A stretch of 9,073 bases of DNA from assembly GCA_046542255.1 (NCBI GenBank), contig JBKHBT010000117.1, forward strand, positions 1 through 9,073, in the 5' to 3' direction. Positions 8,301-9,073 of this stretch are shown piece after piece. The notes beneath the pieces were generated by a model. That model ran no database searches, was not told the origin of the DNA, and saw only the letters and a list, made by a program, of their open reading frames with translations. Source of the DNA: JBKHBT01 sp046542255. GTDB lineage: Bacteria > UBP14 > UBA6098 > JBKHBT01. Within the stretch, counting starts at the first letter, position 1. Each line of letters starts with the position of its first letter. Both the position numbers and the translations under genes were made by a program.

Positions 8301-8624
8301 AAATGTGATTGGTGGAACGTATAGAAATACATATGTTGAGAAATGTCGTAGCCATCTCTTCCTTTGACAGAAGATTATTATAAAATGAAGTGCAAGTGGA
8401 TAAAACAAGTAGCGAATAAAGCTAATATGCGCCCAGAATTTGGCTGTTTCTTTATCCAGCGATAAAATATAGCCCATTTCGGCAATACCCGAAGAAGTAA
8501 CAAGAAGGCAAATCAACATAAATATTTGATTAAGCTTGATTTCTGGGTGTTTGAGATAAACGTAGATACCGACCAAAAAGGATACCGCAATAGCAAAAAA
8601 TGAGAAAAACGATATTAAAAGCAT
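5337..8624 (-). CDS. Membrane hybrid histidine kinase (7TM-PASx4-HisKA-HATPase-REC)
   Basis: 1095 residues. The N-terminal ~218 residues contain seven hydrophobic segments (about 3-24, 33-55, 66-86, 96-114, 134-158, 171-192, 198-217), resembling the 7TM sensor region of histidine kinases (HisKA_7TM type). Four PAS-like domains follow at about 230-340, 348-468, 474-585 and 592-708, joined by short charged helices. The kinase core has H732 in IAHDFNN, the N box NNIVINAIHAM (837-847), G1 DNGTG (882-886), FDPYFTTR (896-903) and G2 GTGLGLA (906-912). The C-terminal receiver has D972/D973, phospho-acceptor D1021 (IFDLTVPGAMGG), S1049 and K1072. All catalytic residues are present. Start ATG follows GGAAGG with 9-nt spacing. 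This is the first gene of the cluster; 65 nt separate it from the next kinase, with no terminator visible between. The ligand is unknown; the 7TM region and PAS set suggest integration of a membrane signal with cytoplasmic ones. The absence of an HPt domain leaves its phosphorelay partner open. Confidence 0.94.
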   Translation of the reverse strand: MLLISFFSFFAIAVSFLVGIYVYLKHPEIKLNQIFMLICLLVTSSGIAEMGYILSLDKETAKFWAHISFIRYLFYPLALHFIIIFCQRKRWLRHFSTYVFLYVPPITFMIVDLINSQKEFVATPKTAVFGFNGNFLGILSSVWSLGLCIFMLYISYRYYKSSMNYTKKSQAKLLTAGFGFLILFSLFSDYILPDLGISVPIISSFSLSFVVFIILPAISRPNLFSITVKSAADKIVTTMSDLMFIIDSNGEIIDVNPAACHALEYSKSELIGMKTDRLVPYGLDFEKITSQLSRSKEYMQWEFLTKSQKRLYISCSLTKFSNQRNGVKSYVFIGRNMTDMRESARKIRERENRYRMLFNSGNDMVLVFAYDGLRPGRLLEVNDRACEELGYTREELYRMSVFELFNPQMDITKEIYLNRIGNVHNMICEVEFITRKGQSIPFESNSRLFEMDGEKIVMMISRDLTERNMTQEMLAVMETAIDTSINAIFFTDIDGNVNWVNDAFLEMFGFEADEIMKSTALSVFFEESNRMLVEIKKFGRFSGEVHSETSKGNQLVLHLGASSFHHQSGSRIGIMGSCIDITDRVDTEKELERSRRSYMNLVEKANMGIIIEDQNDEIIYYNDMFLEIFGFDFDDIQNLSLQDVIDEESKTVFRNVKKQLENSSKSSRIDLKAKRKDKKAIYIVVDAVPTEEHNENIRYYIWDETEKYMMEKELLRVQKLESLGLLAGGIAHDFNNVLTGILGNISLARLSLKKGSKEYKLLIESELATVRARDLTQQLLTFSRGGMPVRETSSIENILRDTVEFIIRGKNIKAFFDIDDNLLAADVDRGQFSQVLNNIVINAIHAMPDGGQITINAQNHHLNDNNTVPLESGDYIKIDIIDNGTGISQENINKIFDPYFTTRDKGTGLGLATSYSIIKNHEGHITVKSKLSVGSCFTIYIPATKNLPKETNTDIPEAEIEVVAGKKILVMDDEEIIRDIAEGMLEHFGYKVELANNGQNAIKKYTEAMKKNKPFDAVIFDLTVPGAMGGKEAIEKLKQIDENITAIVSSGYSNDQIMSNYEEYGFVDVVVKPYEAEKLLSTLYRVLSMKENIAA

Positions 8625-8634
8625 CTATATTATC

Positions 8635-8684
8635 CTTCCGAATCTTTCCCTTATGACAGAACCTGTCATAATATATTTCGGAAG
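8635..8684 (-). promoter_or_regulatory. Nested inverted repeat overlapping the Shine-Dalgarno of the hybrid kinase gene
   Basis: Two perfect inverted repeats are nested. The outer arms are CTTCCGAA (8635-8642) and TTCGGAAG (8677-8684). The inner arms are TTATGACAG (8651-8659) and CTGTCATAA (8663-8671) with a 3-nt centre. In the minus-strand transcript the 3' outer arm includes the GGAAG of the Shine-Dalgarno (GGAAGG at 8639-8634), so closing the outer stem would hide the ribosome binding site. The inner repeat alone also looks like an operator for a dimeric regulator. The symmetry is directly visible; which function it serves is inference. Confidence 0.6.
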
Positions 8685-8725
8685 AAAAAAGGCCTTATTG
8701 AGAAAAAAAATTGATTAAACAGGCC
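8685..8725 (-). terminator. Weak terminator-like element in the kinase leader
   Basis: On the minus strand GGCCT (8725-8721) can pair with AGGCC (8695-8691) across a 25-nt AT-rich loop, followed directly by six T (8690-8685). It lies just upstream of the nested inverted repeat, so if transcription starts further upstream it could act as an attenuator. The 5-bp stem with a long loop is weak. Confidence 0.25.
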
Positions 8726-8785
8726 ATCAAAAATTTAGAATTTGTTGCTCTTTTTGGAAAATTCAATTATCTATTAAAAAGTTTC

Positions 8786-8791
8786 ATTATA
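8786..8791 (-). promoter_or_regulatory. Candidate -10 element for the kinase operon
   Basis: The minus strand reads a perfect TATAAT at 8791-8786, which would start transcription near 8779 and give a leader of about 155 nt containing the weak terminator-like element and the nested hairpin. No good -35 hexamer is found at 16-18 nt spacing. The region is very AT-rich, so a chance match is possible. Confidence 0.3.
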
Positions 8792-8834
8792 ACTAAAAAA
8801 CTACATAAACTATAAATATATTTGATATATAATA

Positions 8835-8982
8835 TATAATTTAACGGCTTTACTGGTGTTTTAGCGAGAAGTATGACAATCCGGAACTGCGCATTGTCTG
8901 AAAAACAAATCGGGCGATATGGCAAATACGATTGTTAATGCGGCTGGTTTAAGTATGCCCAAGCTTTTAGGGCATATTTTTT
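8835..8982 (+). ncRNA. Candidate small transcribed unit: -10 box, about 130-nt body, intrinsic terminator
   Basis: A perfect TATAAT at 8835-8840 (no clear -35) is followed by a stretch of higher GC than its flanks and then by the terminator at 8954-8982, defining a possible plus-strand RNA starting near 8847. The body contains GACAAT/ATTGTC (8875-8880 with 8893-8898) and ACAAATCG/CGATTGT (8905-8912 with 8929-8935, one bulged A) as potential stems. Two tiny ORFs lie inside: 8873-8938 (21 codons, beginning MTIRNCALSEK) and one beginning at 8919 (28 codons, MANTIVNAAG), which runs through the terminator hairpin. I recognise no known RNA family. A regulatory RNA, a peptide gene or one copy of a dispersed repeat are all possible. 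Confidence 0.35.
8954..8982 (+). terminator. Intrinsic terminator in the upstream intergenic region
   Basis: TATGCCC (8954-8960) pairs perfectly with GGGCATA (8970-8976) around a 9-nt loop and is followed by six T (8977-8982), with another run of seven T at 8987-8993. This is a convincing rho-independent terminator on the plus strand. No plus-strand gene of conventional size precedes it in the window; the whole plus-strand stretch from 3200 to here is antisense to the kinase cluster. What it terminates is therefore unclear and supports a short transcript just upstream. Confidence 0.75.
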
Positions 8983-9073
8983 ATGCTTTTTTTAAAATGT
9001 TGTAAAATATCGTAATTTATTGCAAAAATTTCCACAAATTGATGAGTTGTTAAATAATCGGAAGGTTTAGTTT

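Larger units (their letters stand above)
8625..9073. other. 449-bp region without a conventional gene
   Basis: From the kinase start to the window edge there is no ORF of convincing size on either strand. From left to right it holds the nested inverted repeat, the weak terminator-like element, an AT-rich promoter-like stretch (about 8700-8845), a GC-richer island (about 8845-8953), a strong plus-strand terminator, and about 90 bp of AT-rich DNA. The last part has GGAAGG at 9060-9065, a possible ribosome binding site for a plus-strand gene starting just outside the window. Apart from these I see nothing in it. Confidence 0.6.

Noticed and set aside
8881..8886. CCGGAA recalling the SRP RNA tetraloop region
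   Set aside because: The surrounding conserved GGTCAGGTCCGGAAGGAAGC context and the long SRP hairpin are absent.
8878..8938. Minus-strand 14-codon ORF beginning MRSSGLSYF opposite the candidate small RNA
   Set aside because: Too short, no ribosome binding site, and bounded by stops; kept only as part of the observation that the island is open in several frames.
8839..8940. Integron attC-like site (ATTTAAC at 8839-8845 fits RYYYAAC)
   Set aside because: No matching GTTRRRY partner is present downstream (GTTAATG and GTTTAAG do not fit) and no integrase or cassette is in view.
9029..9038. TTTCCACAA resembling a DnaA box (TTATCCACA)
   Set aside because: It is imperfect and single, with no cluster of boxes and no dnaA/dnaN gene nearby.

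Overview
The window comes from a low-GC Gram-negative (diderm) bacterium. The evidence is an exported protein with a predicted outer-membrane beta-barrel and a C-terminal OmpA peptidoglycan-binding domain, AAGG/GGAGG-type Shine-Dalgarno sites, and a multi-PAS hybrid histidine kinase of the HDFNN type. The barrel plus tandem carboxypeptidase-regulatory-like domains plus OmpA domain fits the FCB superphylum or a related candidate phylum, but no ribosomal or marker gene is present, so taxonomy is a low-confidence inference.

Layout. (1) Positions 1-703, minus strand: the 5' portion of a DNA methyltransferase gene that runs off the left edge. It has an N-terminal helix-turn-helix-like segment and motif I (DPFCGSGTT). 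Its DNA is clearly more AT-rich than its neighbours. (2) Positions 704-899: a divergent intergenic region with AT-rich inverted repeats on the methyltransferase side, and a sigma70-like promoter plus a 13-bp direct repeat on the other side. (3) Positions 900-3143, plus strand: a 747-residue secreted beta-barrel/OmpA-family protein with four tandem carboxypeptidase-regulatory-like domains, followed by a hairpin terminator probably shared with the converging operon. (4) Positions 8624-3310, minus strand: a three-gene signalling cluster, in transcription order a 1095-residue 7TM-PASx4-HisKA-HATPase-REC hybrid kinase, a 519-residue REC-PAS-HisKA-HATPase kinase, and a 131-residue single-domain response regulator. 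(5) Positions 8625-9073: 449 bases with no gene of conventional size. It holds a nested inverted repeat that overlaps the hybrid kinase's Shine-Dalgarno, a weak terminator-like element, and a GC-richer island ending in a strong intrinsic terminator. That island could be a small RNA, a very short peptide gene or a dispersed repeat. A Shine-Dalgarno-like site near the right edge suggests a plus-strand gene beyond the window.

The three minus-strand genes look like one phosphorelay unit: two kinases, three receiver domains, no HPt domain and no DNA-binding or enzymatic output domain. The output must lie elsewhere or act by protein-protein contact. Nothing shows that the OmpA-family gene belongs to the same pathway; it is convergent with the kinase cluster and separated from it by a terminator.

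No CRISPR array, tRNA, rRNA or insertion sequence was found. The least explained stretches are the leader of the kinase operon and the 8835-8982 island.
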